Shown one piece after another: positions 1-8,744 of a stretch of 64,000 nt of DNA. How positions within the stretch are numbered: position 1 is the stretch's first letter; each line of letters opens with the position of its first letter. Position numbers and translations under genes: made by a program. The DNA is taken from assembly GCA_965230215.1 (NCBI GenBank), contig CBDDKN010000001.1:1550001-1614000 (forward strand), written 5' to 3'. The stretch comes from RFSX01 sp965230215 (GTDB lineage Bacteria; Bacteroidota; Bacteroidia; Chitinophagales; Saprospiraceae). The notes beneath the pieces are model-generated. The model worked only from the letters and a program-made list of their open reading frames with translations, was not told the DNA's origin and searched no databases.

Positions 1-1781
1 ACATTTTGGGATTGGAAGCCAAACATCATATTCTGCTCCTGCAAAGTGAATTCGGTCATATTGCTGTATTGAGACCAGAAAACAGACATATCAAGAAATC
101 CTTCCCAACTATTGATCTTCAAACCTTGCTTGATTCCGAATTCCGCAGACCAGCCACGTTCAGATTCAAGCTCAACATTCGGGAATACAAAAAAGGAGCC
201 TACAGCCGTTTCAATAAATCTCTCAACAATGGTTGGGAATCTATATCCCTGACCCCAGGAAGCACGCAAGAAGGTACCCTCTGTCAGACTGTAGTTCAGA
301 CCAAACCTTGAGATCAGTTGCGATTCACTTACTTTACCTCCAGGTATGGTATCCCCCTTAAACACTTCTGGGCTTAATTGCTCATGGTATTCCAGACGCA
401 TACCAGCTGTCACTGTTAACTTATCTTCTAGAAACGATTTGTCCATTTCGAAGTACGACGCATAGTTGTTATGCTTTAACTGCACATCACCAAAGAGTTC
501 AGAGTTGGAAGTGGTCAGGTATGCCACTGCGCCGGTTGTTAGATTTATACCGTATTTGCGGAATTCTCGCGAAAACTGATATTCTCCGTAATAACTCTTT
601 GAGGAATTGGATTGATTGGCATTATTATCATTATTGATATAATAGTACCGGCCAAAAATCTTGTGCTTATTTTGTTTATTATCGAATATGGTCAATTGGG
701 GATCTATGTAAAATCTCTGATTATCCCTGGCCGAAAGTGTACCTTCAAGTCCTTTGTATATACCCCTTGCACCATCCTGCCAAAGGAAATAATCTGCGGC
801 ATTACTTGTGTTAAACATGGTATTCAATCCAAAGGAAATTCTGTCTGTAAATCTGTATTTGACATTGGCCGAAAGGCGTAACTTCTCTTCATATGCTTCC
901 TCATAATAGCTATCAAAATCTTCATAGAATCCGCTTGCGACAACATCCAATTTTCCAAATTTCTGCTTGTGCACCAAACCCACGTTCAGTTTACTTGGTG
1001 CTGATGTCCACCACTTTTTAACCTCATCAGCAGGATCCATGTAACTCTTGTAGCTTACGTTTGCTTTTGTTACCGGTTCCGAAGTCGCATAGCCCGTTCT
1101 TATGTTAATTATCCCGTTCAGGGCTGCTGATCCATATAAGGTTGAAGAAGCACCTTTAAGCACCTCAATCTGACTTATGTTTTCTACTGGAATATCTCCC
1201 CAGCTGGGGCGTCCTGCATCGGCCTGAAAAGCGGGTACGTCATCAATCAAAAGGAGAACTCTGCTGCCTGCACCATAAGACCATCCTGAACCTCCCCTGA
1301 TATTGGCCTGATTATCTATCAATTGGACACCTGGTATTTTATCTAGTAAACTGGTAATCTTAACCGTGTTTGTGTTTTCAATTAGCTGCGGTTTTATGAC
1401 ATTGATTGATACTGGTGACCTGGCCAGTGACTTCTGATGTTTTGATCCCGTAACCGTGGCAGTCTGTAAGATACTGGCTTCAAATGCCATTGCAATATCA
1501 TGTGAAATCACCTCTCCATCCTTTATCGAAAAGGAAAACTCATAATCGCTATAGCCTACATAACTCACACGCAATGTGTGATCACCGGGTTCTACCTGCA
1601 TGGAATAACTGCCTTCTACACCTGTTACGGCTATAACATCTCCGATATTGATGTAAGCACCTACCAGATTTTCATTATTCTCCTGATCAATGACAAGACC
1701 ATTTATTGTGCCCTGTCCGTGGATCAATAAACACACGAGTTGAAAAAGCAGAATTATTGTAAGTTGTATTTTCCATTTCAT
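1..1781 (-). CDS. TonB-dependent outer-membrane receptor (partial, C-terminus beyond window)
   Basis: The start ATG is at 1781-1779 and the frame stays open to the left edge, so about 593 residues are present and the C-terminal strands of the barrel are missing. A signal peptide (MKWKIQLTIILLFQLVCL) is followed by a CarboxypepD_reg-like beta-sandwich (GTINGLVID... VSYVGYSDYEF), then a TonB plug with SLLDKIPGVQLIDNQANIRGG, LLLIDDVPAF and IEVLKGASSTLYGSAALNGIINI, then alternating barrel strands. The family imports bulky nutrients such as siderophores, vitamins or oligomers across the outer membrane using TonB energy. The substrate cannot be told from sequence. It starts 10 bases after the stop of the threonine dehydrogenase gene and is probably cotranscribed with it. 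The receptor class is certain; the substrate is unknown. Confidence 0.93.
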   Translation of the reverse strand, partial: MKWKIQLTIILLFQLVCLLIHGQGTINGLVIDQENNENLVGAYINIGDVIAVTGVEGSYSMQVEPGDHTLRVSYVGYSDYEFSFSIKDGEVISHDIAMAFEASILQTATVTGSKHQKSLARSPVSINVIKPQLIENTNTVKITSLLDKIPGVQLIDNQANIRGGSGWSYGAGSRVLLLIDDVPAFQADAGRPSWGDIPVENISQIEVLKGASSTLYGSAALNGIINIRTGYATSEPVTKANVSYKSYMDPADEVKKWWTSAPSKLNVGLVHKQKFGKLDVVASGFYEDFDSYYEEAYEEKLRLSANVKYRFTDRISFGLNTMFNTSNAADYFLWQDGARGIYKGLEGTLSARDNQRFYIDPQLTIFDNKQNKHKIFGRYYYINNDNNANQSNSSKSYYGEYQFSREFRKYGINLTTGAVAYLTTSNSELFGDVQLKHNNYASYFEMDKSFLEDKLTVTAGMRLEYHEQLSPEVFKGDTIPGGKVSESQLISRFGLNYSLTEGTFLRASWGQGYRFPTIVERFIETAVGSFFVFPNVELESERGWSAEFGIKQGLKINSWEGFLDMSVFWSQYSNMTEFTLQEQNMMFGFQSQN

Positions 1782-1791
1782 AGACTCCCAA

Positions 1792-2730
1792 TTATTTATT
1801 CTGTAAGTTTTTGACCATATCCTTTGCCATGGATTCCAAATCATATTCCGGATTCCAATTCCAATCATTGCGCGCCACACTGTCATCTATTGTTTCAGAC
1901 CAACTATCAGCGATAGCCTGTCTGTGATCGGGTTTATAATCAATTGTAAGCTCTGGGATATACTTAATTATTTCGTTGTAGATCTCTGAAGGTGTCACAG
2001 AGAATCCAGAAATATTATAAGCCATTGATGTGCTGAGTACATTTTTATCTGCATGCATCAAATCCAGGGTAGCCTTTAGTACATCTGGCATATACAGCAT
2101 GGGTAGTCTGGTATCCGGTTTGAGATAACAGTTGTAGTGCTGATGCTCGACTGCGTCAAAGAATATTTCAACTGCAAAGTCAGTTGTACCCCCTTCCGGT
2201 CTGGTTTCATGACTTATTACTCCTGGATATCTTAAGCCTCTTATATCCATCCCATACTTATTACGATAATACTCATTCCATAATTCAGCTGTTATCTTTG
2301 AAATCCCATACACCGTTGATGGAATGAAAGAAGTATTCTGAGGCGTGGCTACTTTGGGTGTTGTAGGTCCATAGACACCTATGGTACTCGGGAAAAACAT
2401 GCGTTCTACCCCATTCTTTTTAGATATACGTAATAATTGGAGATATGCATCGAAATTTAATTGCCAGGTGAAATCAGGATCTATCTCACCCCTCGAGGAT
2501 AGCAAAGCTGCCAAATGATAGATATGCCTGACCTTGTTCTTACTAATAAATTGATCGACGCTGGGATAATCAAGAACATTTAATAATTCGAAACGAGCTG
2601 GAGAAGCTTCGTTCAGTCTAATATCAGTAGCTATGACCCTATCTGCGCCATACATATCAACAAGTGCCTCGACCAAAGCTGTGCCTATCTGTCCATTGGC
2701 ACCAGTTATAAGAATAGTCCCCTCTTTCAA
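1792..2730 (-). CDS. tdh: SDR-family NAD-dependent epimerase/dehydratase, probable L-threonine 3-dehydrogenase
   Basis: This 312-residue extended short-chain dehydrogenase has the NAD motif GANGQIG at residues 10-16, a TD dipeptide after beta-2 (ATDIR) and the catalytic YxxxK as Tyr141-Lys145 (VYGISK). Length and sequence resemble the epimerase-like L-threonine 3-dehydrogenases of Bacteroidota, which oxidise threonine to 2-amino-3-oxobutyrate in the cytoplasm. This is family knowledge; the usual ligase partner kbl is not in the window. The frame opens with TTG at 2730-2728: an in-frame stop (TGA, 2745-2743) lies five codons upstream and no ATG comes between, so TTG is the likely start. It precedes the TonB receptor by 10 bases. 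A nucleotide-sugar epimerase is the alternative, but the tight match to the Tdh N-terminus makes that less likely. Confidence 0.8.
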   Translation of the reverse strand: MKEGTILITGANGQIGTALVEALVDMYGADRVIATDIRLNEASPARFELLNVLDYPSVDQFISKNKVRHIYHLAALLSSRGEIDPDFTWQLNFDAYLQLLRISKKNGVERMFFPSTIGVYGPTTPKVATPQNTSFIPSTVYGISKITAELWNEYYRNKYGMDIRGLRYPGVISHETRPEGGTTDFAVEIFFDAVEHQHYNCYLKPDTRLPMLYMPDVLKATLDLMHADKNVLSTSMAYNISGFSVTPSEIYNEIIKYIPELTIDYKPDHRQAIADSWSETIDDSVARNDWNWNPEYDLESMAKDMVKNLQNK

Positions 2731-2831
2731 TTTATCAGTACTTCAGGTTAATCAATTCGTTGGAATGCATACATCACTGTATGAAACACGTAAATCTAAA
2801 ATTTCTTAACCATATTAGGCCAAGACAAGTA

Positions 2832-3281
2832 CTAAATTTCTAAAAAAGAAAGATCGGAAAGAGGCAGGCACTCATTGGATTCTTTGTCAATCTTGAATGC
2901 AAAATGACTTATGCCATTACTAATCACGATATAAGGAACATTCAGTTCCAGATTGTAATTGGCCGCCTGATAGGCTGTATCCTCGGATAAGCTGACACTG
3001 AATCTCTTAAACTCAAATAATACATATGGAATGGCTTTCTTAAAATATACCAGGTCAAACCTCCTTTTTTGACCCAATAAAGTGAATTGCTTTTCCACTC
3101 CTAATGATCCGGTTTGTATATTGAATTCCGCTATCAGCATCTGTATCCAGCTCTGGCGCACCAATTCTTCTGGCTGAATTTTAAAATGGCGTTTACGAAC
3201 TGGATCAAAAACATAACGATCCCCGCCGTCTTCAGAAATCTGAAGCTGGTCATGATAATTTTCTAGTGATAGCTTAAGCAT
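2832..3281 (-). CDS. HsdR N-terminal-domain protein (PD-(D/E)XK nuclease fold)
   Basis: This 149-residue protein corresponds to a stand-alone type I restriction HsdR_N domain. The core reads RFDLVYF (about residues 75-81) followed by VLFEFKR (about 87-93), giving the Asp and the E-x-K of the PD-(D/E)XK fold, so the nuclease site looks intact. Members of this small family are common in Bacteroidota genomes and are typically not part of a restriction system; no hsdM or hsdS gene is nearby. Its ATG overlaps the TAA of the upstream 727-residue gene (TAATG, sharing base 3281), which implies translational coupling. The partner is a degenerate helicase-nuclease-like protein, so a joint DNA-related role is a reasonable inference but unproven. 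Confidence 0.82.
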   Translation of the reverse strand: MLKLSLENYHDQLQISEDGGDRYVFDPVRKRHFKIQPEELVRQSWIQMLIAEFNIQTGSLGVEKQFTLLGQKRRFDLVYFKKAIPYVLFEFKRFSVSLSEDTAYQAANYNLELNVPYIVISNGISHFAFKIDKESNECLPLSDLSFLEI

Positions 3282-5464
3282 TACACAAAAGTAGCTTCTT
3301 CTTTCGTAGAGCCAAGGATTCTTTTAACAACCAGAGCCATTTCATCCATCCTGCTTGACATCATGCGGTGGTTGTCAACTGAAATAATATTCAAACCCGC
3401 AATCTGCATTTTTTCAAGGAAATACTTTTGCTCCAGAATACTACCTGAATCAAGTGGGTTAAGCATCATATCTTCTAATAAGACAGCTGTGGATTTGATG
3501 TTTTCATTTAGAATAGCCGGTATCAAGTTCTGAGACTCATCATGCGTCAATATCTCCTTGATCCCATAATCACCCAGTCGCAGGTATAATTCAGCATTTT
3601 TTTCCTTGCTCATCAAGGTAAGAATGGATTTATCGCGCAGTTGGAATATTCTGAAATCAGAATTAAAATAACGGATACCCTCTGCCAGATACTGTGAAAG
3701 CTTGTTCAGCTCTGTCCCTTTCAAGAAATGCGCAGATCTGTTAATATTGAATTCTACCCCATCAAGCTTAAACACCTCGAAGTCTTCCTGGTCTTTATAT
3801 TTCTCAATAGCTTTCTGCATAGAAGATTTATATCCGGCCATCAACAGCTTTGATTGCTTACCGTATTGCTGTTCCGGAATATAATTGACCGTACACAATT
3901 GATCGGCATGACTCATCAGACGTGCAGCATGCTCATTGAAGAAGTCTGTTTTGACGACAAGCAATGGAAAAGCATTGAATATATGTTCACCTTGGTCCTT
4001 AAGAAATGCAGACCATAATAGACCTTGCTTGATTTCGGATATAGCTTCTATGCTTTTTTCTGCTTCAGTCCTATCTCTACCTTCAAAAATCTGAACATAG
4101 GCATTCTCTTCAAATTTTTTAATGCTATCCAGAATGCCATCGTTCAACTTGACCAGTGATTGAGACTTTGGCAACATGTTCTGCAAGAAACTTCTAATGT
4201 AACTTGCTTCGAAGCAACTTAACCAATCAGATTTGATTTCAAGCAACTGATCAATTATCAATTTATTTTCCTCTGACTGCTTGCTGTAGAAGACACACCA
4301 AGCCAGCTGTGCAGAATCACTTTCCAGAAAATGAATGGCTTTGGCTATATCTGCATCGAGCTGTCGAATTACTTGTCTGGCACTTAGTAAATCACCAATA
4401 AAAGAAATGCTTACAGTATTTAGAATATTCGCTGACAAAGCCTCTGTCAGGCAAGCTTCCGCATTTTGGAATATTGTATTGACCTCAAATCTGCTGTTAT
4501 GATTGTTGACCCGTTTAAGAATACTGGCAAACTCCTTGTGCAGGTTGGTCCTTTCGATTCTTTCCCATTCAGAAATCTTTTCTTCTATCGGATCCTCTTC
4601 AGAATTCTTCAGTTGAATGCGGTCACCAACCATAGACTGCAAACTTTCAATTGTAAAATTGATCTTTGCTTCAACCGTTGGATTGGAATCCATTTGGCGA
4701 AACTGATTTAGTTGATCAAGCAGTATATTGGCCTTATTGAACCTTTCGATATAAGACGATTCAACTTGGCTATAAATATCTGCCTCTTTCTCTTCAATAT
4801 CACTTAGTAGTTTCTCGCTGCCTTCCTTGAGGTGGTTAAGTATTGCAAGAAGACTTTCAGGAGTGTGTTCATCAAAAACACCTTTTCTGAATATGCTATA
4901 CTGTGCGTTGTATTTAAACTCAAAATCGAATAAATCCTCAGCTTGCTGAATGAGTTGTTTCTTCTCTCTGTAGCTTTGTACAGAGTTATGATTAAAGACA
5001 TCCAACTTAAGAAGAGGACCTGTGTAGTTGGTCAGTTTCTGATATGCTTCTATCATATTCAGCTTGCCCAAACTGGCTTTTCTGAATAGCTTATATATCC
5101 CTTCGAATCGCTTCAGCTCCTCTACCATTTCCTGAGCAGCGACTTCAAATTGCTTATTGTCTACTTCTGGATAACTATAGTTTTTAAATTTTTGAACTGT
5201 ATGCCAGGATACAAAATCATTTTCCTGGTTAAGTATAAGGCATAGCGACTGCATTTTATATCTCGAAAAGAAGTAGTTCAGATATTCCAGCTCCTCATCC
5301 TTATCTACGACAAGGATCAATTTCTCTTGCTTTTTTAAAGCGCGATAAATAGACCAGAATACAGAGTTAAGACACTTTCGTCTCTCTTCAAACAAAAGCA
5401 GTCTGTGGGTTGAGTTAGAGTTTAGAAACTCAGAATCAAGACAATGCAGCCTACACAGTTCCAT
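3281..5464 (-). CDS. Large uncharacterised protein resembling a catalytically dead superfamily-1 helicase-nuclease
   Basis: This 727-residue cytoplasmic protein is not a close match to any family I can name. The N-terminus (RALKKQEKLILVVDKDEELEYL, about residues 42-63) looks like the segment just after the P-loop in DUF4011/AAA_11-type SF1 helicases, but the GPPGTGKS position reads LFEERRKCLN. A charged helical middle (about 100-450) follows. Near residues 495-540, IFNAFPLLVVKTDFF and HADQLCTVNYIPEQQ fall where FDLVIIDEASQ is expected. The C-terminus (about 665-727; STAVLLEDM, FLEKMQIAGLNIISVD) resembles the terminal endonuclease domain of those helicases with its acidic residues lost. The start ATG is at 5464-5462. 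The gene overlaps the HsdR_N gene by one base. The relationship is inferred by eye. Confidence 0.6.
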   Translation of the reverse strand: MELCRLHCLDSEFLNSNSTHRLLLFEERRKCLNSVFWSIYRALKKQEKLILVVDKDEELEYLNYFFSRYKMQSLCLILNQENDFVSWHTVQKFKNYSYPEVDNKQFEVAAQEMVEELKRFEGIYKLFRKASLGKLNMIEAYQKLTNYTGPLLKLDVFNHNSVQSYREKKQLIQQAEDLFDFEFKYNAQYSIFRKGVFDEHTPESLLAILNHLKEGSEKLLSDIEEKEADIYSQVESSYIERFNKANILLDQLNQFRQMDSNPTVEAKINFTIESLQSMVGDRIQLKNSEEDPIEEKISEWERIERTNLHKEFASILKRVNNHNSRFEVNTIFQNAEACLTEALSANILNTVSISFIGDLLSARQVIRQLDADIAKAIHFLESDSAQLAWCVFYSKQSEENKLIIDQLLEIKSDWLSCFEASYIRSFLQNMLPKSQSLVKLNDGILDSIKKFEENAYVQIFEGRDRTEAEKSIEAISEIKQGLLWSAFLKDQGEHIFNAFPLLVVKTDFFNEHAARLMSHADQLCTVNYIPEQQYGKQSKLLMAGYKSSMQKAIEKYKDQEDFEVFKLDGVEFNINRSAHFLKGTELNKLSQYLAEGIRYFNSDFRIFQLRDKSILTLMSKEKNAELYLRLGDYGIKEILTHDESQNLIPAILNENIKSTAVLLEDMMLNPLDSGSILEQKYFLEKMQIAGLNIISVDNHRMMSSRMDEMALVVKRILGSTKEEATFV

Positions 5465-5493
5465 GAAATAGTTTTCTTATACCTAAATTATTT

Positions 5494-5501
5494 CAAATAT
5501 A
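5494..5501 (-). promoter_or_regulatory. Bacteroidota -7 promoter box before the 727-residue gene
   Basis: The minus strand reads TATATTTG, a full match to TAnnTTTG, about 30 bases upstream of the ATG at 5464. No clear TTG is visible at -33. Confidence 0.55.
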
Positions 5502-5560
5502 CATATAAATAATCCTAATATGTAACTGATTGAGAGGAATTTCATATTCACTTAATATTG

Positions 5561-5591
5561 AAAAAGCCCATCCTGAATCAGGACGGGCTTT
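5561..5591 (-). terminator. Intrinsic terminator of the MORN lipoprotein gene
   Basis: AAAGCCC-A-TCCTG, loop AAT, then CAGGA-C-GGGCTTT forms a 13-bp hairpin with one G-U pair in the minus-strand RNA, starting about 22 bases after the stop of the lipoprotein gene. A short U run follows. Confidence 0.75.
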
Positions 5592-5613
5592 AATGATTTA
5601 TTTTTCAGCTTTT

Positions 5614-6204
5614 TTAGCCTTCTTTTTCAACCATTCCACCACGGATTTTCTTCCCGTTGTCATATTCGTATTCAACGATCACCTCTCCTTCTTCATTATA
5701 ATAACGCATCAGACCATGCTGTTTGCCGTCTTTATAATTGATTTCTTTTTGCTTATTGCTTCTGTTGTCATACTCTACAGTGGTGCCGTGCAGTTCATTA
5801 TTCTTATAATGCACCTCTTTTGTCATACGCCCAAACTTATAAGTCGCATATCGACCATGATACAAGTTATTGGCATAGTTAACCTCAGTTTCAACCTGAC
5901 CACGATTACTCAATTCAAGATAGGGTCCAGATAATAAACCATCAGAATAAGAAGCTATGGTTTTGATCTTGCCAGCATTTTCACCCTCATGAAAGGTCAT
6001 CCAGCTACCATTGCGTTTACCACCACTCACATAGCCTTTTTCAATAATGTCGCCAGCAGAATTCCTCTTGATGGCCATCGTTACATTGGTACCAGGAATA
6101 ACTTCGGTTTCAAACCCTTCCAAATTGGCTGGTGAACCCTGGTTAGTGCTTCCGCCACAGGATATTAAAAAACCCATTGTAACAAACATTAAAAACAGTC
6201 TCAT
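5614..6204 (-). CDS. Lipoprotein with MORN-type (YwqK-like) repeats
   Basis: From the ATG at 6204-6202 this gives 196 residues, beginning MRLFLMFVTMGFLISCGG, a lipoprotein signal with the lipid-anchored Cys in LISCGG. An in-frame ATG 10 codons upstream (6234) would put a polar stretch before the signal, so I prefer the shorter form. The mature part carries about five tandem MORN_2-like units of the form YxxGxxHGxxxxY: GGKRNGSW, DGLLSGPY, NNLYHGRYATY, NNELHGTTVEY, DGKQHGLMRYY. Such proteins are labelled YwqK-family antitoxins in databases, but no toxin partner lies here and the function is unknown. It is probably attached to the inner or outer membrane facing the periplasm. It is monocistronic with its own terminator. 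Confidence 0.78.
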   Translation of the reverse strand: MRLFLMFVTMGFLISCGGSTNQGSPANLEGFETEVIPGTNVTMAIKRNSAGDIIEKGYVSGGKRNGSWMTFHEGENAGKIKTIASYSDGLLSGPYLELSNRGQVETEVNYANNLYHGRYATYKFGRMTKEVHYKNNELHGTTVEYDNRSNKQKEINYKDGKQHGLMRYYNEEGEVIVEYEYDNGKKIRGGMVEKEG

Positions 6205-6368
6205 ATCTTTAGATTTTGTTTTTGAATTAAACAATTATTTCATTGAACCGCGTATTATGTTTGAATTGCATCTGCGCTTCTACATAACACCGCAAACATT
6301 GTACGAATTTAGCAGTTTAATAAAAACTGTAAAAATTTAGTTTATCCTTACCAGCTATCTGGCATATT

Positions 6369-8018
6369 ATGACAAACAAAGAAATAGCATCACAGTTTAG
6401 ATTATTGGGCAAACTGATGGAGTTGCATAATGAAAATGCATTTAAAATCAGATCCTATACCAATGCCTATCTCAACATCAGGAAATTACCCGAATCACTT
6501 GATAAGATGACCGGCGAAGAAATAGAATCGCTGCCTGGTATAGGAAAAGCGATAAGCAGTAAAATCAATGAATTGCTGGAGACCGGTGAACTAAAGAATA
6601 TCAATAAGTATCTCGAGATAACACCTCCAGGCATTGTAGAAATGCTTGATGTAAAAGGACTTGGTGCTAAGAAAATCCTTGTCATTTGGAAAGAGCTCGA
6701 GATCGAATCAATCGGCGAATTGCTATACGCCATAAATGAAAACAGACTTATAGAACTCAAAGGCTTTGGTGAAAAAACACAAAAGAGCATCAAGGAGCAA
6801 CTTGAGTACTTTGTTGAATCCGCTGACAAACAGCTGTATGCCAGGATCGTTGATGAAGCAACTGAATTATTGAAAGAAATGAAAGGCAGCTTTAATACGG
6901 ACCTGAGCTCCTTCTGTGGCGCTTTGCATCAGAAGAATCCAATAATCTCAAAACTGGAATTCATCACAACAGTTGACAAAAGTGATATAGAGAACTTGCT
7001 GAACAACTCATCACTTGTTAGCAGGGACCAAGACTACCGTGTTAACGGCATACCATTAGAAGTTATCTATACCGACAAAGCCAACTTCTACATTGATCTC
7101 GTTCACAACAGCTCGGATGCAGACTTTCTCAAAGCTTTGGATACCCAGATACCAAGGGGCAGCTATCAAAGTGAGGAAGAGGTCTTTGAAAACAACAATA
7201 TCCCATTTTATATACCGGAGTTTCGAGAGAAAGAAAACATAGAATACATAGCTCATTACCAGGGTGCAGATTCAATTATCACCCTTGAAGAATTAAGAGG
7301 TTGCATACATAATCACAGTACCTGGAGTGACGGTGTCAACAGTCTTGAAGAAATGCTGAAGGCGTGCATAGATCGTTCCTGGGAGTATTTTGTGATTACT
7401 GATCATTCGAAATCTGCCTTCTATGCTAACGGATTGCAAGAGGAAAGATTGATCCAGCAAATAGATGAAATCAGCAAGCTTGATCAGGAATACAGTGATA
7501 TCCGGTTCTTTTCCGGTATAGAGTCAGATATACTTTCGAATGGAGACCTCGATTACCCCGATGAGTTGCTTTCAGAACTGGATCTTGTAGTCGCCTCAGT
7601 GCACTCCAATCTGAAAATGGATATAGACAAGGCTACCACGCGTATAATCAAAGCCGTCGAAAACCCCTTCACTTCCATTCTAGGACACCCGACCGGCAGA
7701 TTACTGCTTAGCAGGAAGGCCTATCCACTTGACTTTAAGAAAGTGATAGATGCCTGCGCTGCAAACAATGTAGCCATTGAAATCAATGCCAATCCACTGA
7801 GGTTGGACCTGGACTGGTCGCATGTGCAATATGCCATGAGCAGAAACGTTTTGATATCCATTAATCCCGATGCGCATAGTATAAAAGGCCTTGATGACAG
7901 CTACTATGGTGTATGCGCCGCAAGAAAAGGAGGATTGACCCAATCATATTGCCTCAATGCATTTGATCTGGACGAATTTGAGGAGTGGTTGGGTGAACAA
8001 CATGCCAAACGCCCATAA
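6369..8018 (+). CDS. polX: PolX-like protein: HhH plus eroded polymerase X core plus PHP phosphoesterase
   Basis: This 549-residue protein has the layout of bacterial PolX (about 570 residues). It has an N-terminal helix-hairpin-helix 8-kDa region (LPGIGKAISSKI, about residues 56-67; second HhH LKGFGEKTQKSI, about 129-140), a polymerase-X palm-like segment (about 175-290), and a C-terminal PHP domain (about 310-545). The PHP metal motifs are present: H314-x-H316 in CIHNHSTWSDG, ITDHS, GIESDIL, VASVHS, LGHPTGR, and a D-x-H in NPDAHS. The catalytic Asp residues of the palm are not. The canonical GS...R..GDIDVL region reads CGALHQKNPIISKLEFITTVD (183-203) and the later VDL strand reads PLEVIYTD. 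The PHP 3'-5' exonuclease or AP-endonuclease activity could therefore survive without polymerase activity. The role is inferred as base-excision DNA repair. Confidence 0.85.
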   Translation: MTNKEIASQFRLLGKLMELHNENAFKIRSYTNAYLNIRKLPESLDKMTGEEIESLPGIGKAISSKINELLETGELKNINKYLEITPPGIVEMLDVKGLGAKKILVIWKELEIESIGELLYAINENRLIELKGFGEKTQKSIKEQLEYFVESADKQLYARIVDEATELLKEMKGSFNTDLSSFCGALHQKNPIISKLEFITTVDKSDIENLLNNSSLVSRDQDYRVNGIPLEVIYTDKANFYIDLVHNSSDADFLKALDTQIPRGSYQSEEEVFENNNIPFYIPEFREKENIEYIAHYQGADSIITLEELRGCIHNHSTWSDGVNSLEEMLKACIDRSWEYFVITDHSKSAFYANGLQEERLIQQIDEISKLDQEYSDIRFFSGIESDILSNGDLDYPDELLSELDLVVASVHSNLKMDIDKATTRIIKAVENPFTSILGHPTGRLLLSRKAYPLDFKKVIDACAANNVAIEINANPLRLDLDWSHVQYAMSRNVLISINPDAHSIKGLDDSYYGVCAARKGGLTQSYCLNAFDLDEFEEWLGEQHAKRP

Positions 8019-8095
8019 TAGCTGAATGTTTAATCGTTAAATAAGCAATTGTTAATCGCTTGTTAATCCAGGCCTATAAGGAGACTAAGACCTTT

Positions 8096-8122
8096 TTTGA
8101 TATCATTATTGTAATATATTTG
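8096..8122 (+). promoter_or_regulatory. Promoter of the DUF1573 lipoprotein gene
   Basis: TATATTTG at 8115-8122 is a perfect TAnnTTTG box. A TTTG at 8096-8099 lies 15 bases upstream, shorter than the usual 19-21, so the -33 element is uncertain. The leader to ATG 8155 is about 25 A-rich bases. Confidence 0.6.
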
Positions 8123-8154
8123 TCGCATCATTTGAAAATTAAAACAGATTTAAT

Positions 8155-8685
8155 ATGAAAAAATTAGGATTATTATTTGCTTTCAGTCTAGTACTGATGG
8201 TTGCTTGTAAAAATGACTCAGCAACAACTGAAACAGCTGAAGCTGTACCAGCTGCTCCAACACCTGTTAACACAGCTACACCGACAGCTAACCCAATGCC
8301 AAACAATGAGCCTGCAGTTCCTGCTGGTCCTGTTACTACAATTAACTTCCCAGAAACTGAATATGATTTCGGTACTGTAATGGAAGGTGAAAAAGTAGTT
8401 CACGAGTACAAATTCACTAACACTGGTGACGAGCCTCTAATCATTAGCAATGCTAAAGGTTCTTGTGGATGTACTGTTCCTGATTGGCCAAGAGAGCCTA
8501 TCGCTCCAGGAGAGGATGGCGTAATCAAAGTACAGTTTGATTCTAAAAACAAAGGTAAAGTTGGTGGTGGACTTCAGTCTAAGAGAGTTACTATCACTGC
8601 AAATACAGATCCTGTTAACACTTACCTTACTATCAAAGGTAAAGTTGACAAAGAGCCTACTGCAGAAACTGAAACTCAGTCATAA
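8155..8685 (+). CDS. DUF1573-domain lipoprotein
   Basis: This 176-residue protein starts MKKLGLLFAFSLVLMVACKND, a lipoprotein signal with the modified Cys at residue 18. A low-complexity Pro/Ala/Thr linker (about residues 25-60) is followed by a DUF1573 Ig-like domain (about 62-165). That domain carries the family signature FDFGTV-like YDFGTVMEGEKV and the GSCGCTVPDWP motif with two Cys. DUF1573 proteins are very common in Bacteroidota, periplasmic or surface-exposed, and of unknown function. Codon choice is biased towards a restricted set (GCT, GTT, GGT), unlike its neighbours, which suggests high expression (inference). It stands alone between its own promoter and a strong terminator. Confidence 0.88.
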   Translation: MKKLGLLFAFSLVLMVACKNDSATTETAEAVPAAPTPVNTATPTANPMPNNEPAVPAGPVTTINFPETEYDFGTVMEGEKVVHEYKFTNTGDEPLIISNAKGSCGCTVPDWPREPIAPGEDGVIKVQFDSKNKGKVGGGLQSKRVTITANTDPVNTYLTIKGKVDKEPTAETETQS

Positions 8686-8710
8686 GCAGATAATACTCTA
8701 AATAATATAT

Positions 8711-8744
8711 AAGGGCCTTCATCTTAATGAAGGTCCTTTTTTAT
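8711..8744. terminator. Bidirectional intrinsic terminator between DUF1573 gene and rdgB
   Basis: AAGGGCCTTCAT, loop CTTA, ATGAAGGTCCTT is a 12-bp stem with one G-U pair, followed by TTTTTT on the plus strand. It overlaps the last codons of rdgB on the minus strand, so it serves the plus-strand gene primarily. Confidence 0.85.

Noticed and set aside
1..881. Plus-strand open frames at 6-311 and 612-881
   Set aside because: They lie opposite a convincing TonB receptor that runs off the left edge; their products resemble no family.
2832..3281. Type I restriction system
   Set aside because: Only the HsdR_N domain is present; there are no helicase domain of HsdR, hsdM or hsdS genes nearby.
5530..5934. 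Open plus-strand frame opposite the MORN lipoprotein gene
   Set aside because: It is the antisense shadow of a gene with clear repeats and lipobox, and it runs through that gene's terminator.
5614..6204. YwqK-type antitoxin of a toxin-antitoxin pair
   Set aside because: No adjacent toxin gene exists; MORN_2 repeats alone do not support that role and the lipoprotein signal argues against it.
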